From assembly GCA_015488785.1 (NCBI GenBank), contig WFNC01000457.1, forward strand, positions 1 to 5,008: a DNA stretch of 5,008 nucleotides. The letters are read 5' to 3'. Both the position numbers and the translations under genes were made by a program. Below the pieces are notes generated by a model that saw nothing but the letters and a program-made list of their open reading frames with translations, searched no databases and was not told the DNA's origin. This document shows positions 4,968 to 5,008 of this stretch, piece by piece (the first letter of the stretch is position 1; each line of letters starts with the position of its first letter). The DNA is from Flavobacteriales bacterium (lineage in GTDB: Bacteria > Bacteroidota > Bacteroidia > Flavobacteriales_D > Parvicellaceae).

Positions 4968-5008
4968 CTATCAGGAATCCCCGTCCTTCAGGTCGGGGAG
5001 GATGTCAA
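4807..5008 (+). ncRNA. Candidate omega-RNA scaffold overlapping the 3' end of tnpB and the right end
   Basis: TnpB guide RNAs in this family come from the tnpB 3' end and right end and continue into the flank, which supplies the guide. Four stems can be read here. They are a perfect 12-bp repeat (4807-4818 with 4821-4832), AGCGG/CCGCT (4864-4868 with 4874-4878), a two-part stem AGCAGG/CCTGCT enclosing CAACTCA/TGAGTTG (4919-4958), and the right-end hairpin (4979-4998). The guide would begin at 5009, outside the window. The 5' limit is uncertain: the first stem may be outside the mature RNA, which in studied cases is often about 100-200 nt before the guide. Only 41 bases follow the tnpB stop, so most of the scaffold must be coding. 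Confidence 0.55.
4979..4998 (+). repeat. Right-end subterminal hairpin of the IS
   Basis: This copy is identical to the left-end hairpin (3272-3291). It is flanked by the GAAT guide (4975-4978) on the left and, ten bases after the stem, by the TCAA cleavage tetramer (5005-5008). Pairing of GAAT with TCAA matches the IS608 scheme as recalled. It probably also forms the last scaffold stem of the omega-RNA. Confidence 0.88.

Larger units (their letters stand above)
3242..5008 (+). mobile_element. IS200/IS605-family insertion sequence, IS608-like architecture, apparently intact
   Basis: The element has divergent tnpA (-) and tnpB (+) genes and no terminal inverted repeats. Instead the same imperfect hairpin occurs near each end in the same orientation (3272-3291 and 4979-4998). 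The right end reads GAAT (4975-4978), hairpin, then ten bases ending TCAA at 5008. This is the arrangement I recall for IS608, so the right boundary is confident. The left boundary is inferred. The four bases before the left hairpin are AATA (3268-3271), and IS608-type guide/cleavage complementarity then predicts a TTAT site. One occurs at 3238-3241, giving a start at 3242. It lies 30 bases from the hairpin rather than the 19 of IS608, so a start near 3253-3256 is an alternative. Such elements move as single-strand circles without target duplication. Both genes have intact catalytic residues. Confidence 0.88.

Noticed and set aside
3272..5000. The two identical 20-base hairpins as a CRISPR array or as transposon terminal inverted repeats
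   Set aside because: There are only two copies, 1.7 kb apart in the same orientation, each self-complementary and flanking tnpA/tnpB. They are IS200/IS605 subterminal hairpins.

Overview
The window looks like chromosomal DNA of a low-GC gammaproteobacterium. The ribosomal proteins L28 and L33 resemble their E. coli counterparts closely over their whole length. The rpmB-rpmG order, the cysteine-free L33 and the MoxR protein also fit that class. I cannot name a genus from this sequence alone.

Layout. Bases 18-1301 (+) encode a two-transmembrane diguanylate cyclase with intact GGEEF and I-site motifs. After a 227-bp gap with a candidate promoter comes a MoxR-family AAA+ ATPase (1529-2431, +). 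It stands alone and is closed by a strong intrinsic terminator at 2443-2477 that can work in both directions. Convergent to it is the rpmB-rpmG operon (L28, 2823-3059; L33, 2599-2754; both -), each gene with a good ribosome binding site. Two tandem promoter candidates lie upstream of rpmB.

Bases about 3242-5008 form an apparently complete IS200/IS605-family element of the IS608 architecture. It has a Y1/HUH transposase gene tnpA (-), a divergent tnpB (+) for an RNA-guided RuvC nuclease with an intact D-E-D triad and four-cysteine zinc finger, and the same 20-base imperfect hairpin at both ends. The right end (GAAT guide, hairpin, 10 bases ending TCAA) follows IS608 and stops at the last base of the window. 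Applying IS608 guide/cleavage pairing to the left end predicts a TTAT site at 3238-3241.

The most notable signals are in the element. First, tnpA and tnpB appear to share one symmetric divergent promoter built on a palindromic -10 (AGTATACT, 3730-3737), placed so that both messages would be leaderless or nearly so. Second, the 3' end of tnpB is packed with inverted repeats, including a perfect 12-bp one across the second zinc-finger CxxC. These are good candidates for the omega-RNA scaffold, whose guide would start just past the window. The element sits upstream of rpmBG with tnpA pointing toward it, so the left-end hairpin may insulate the ribosomal operon.
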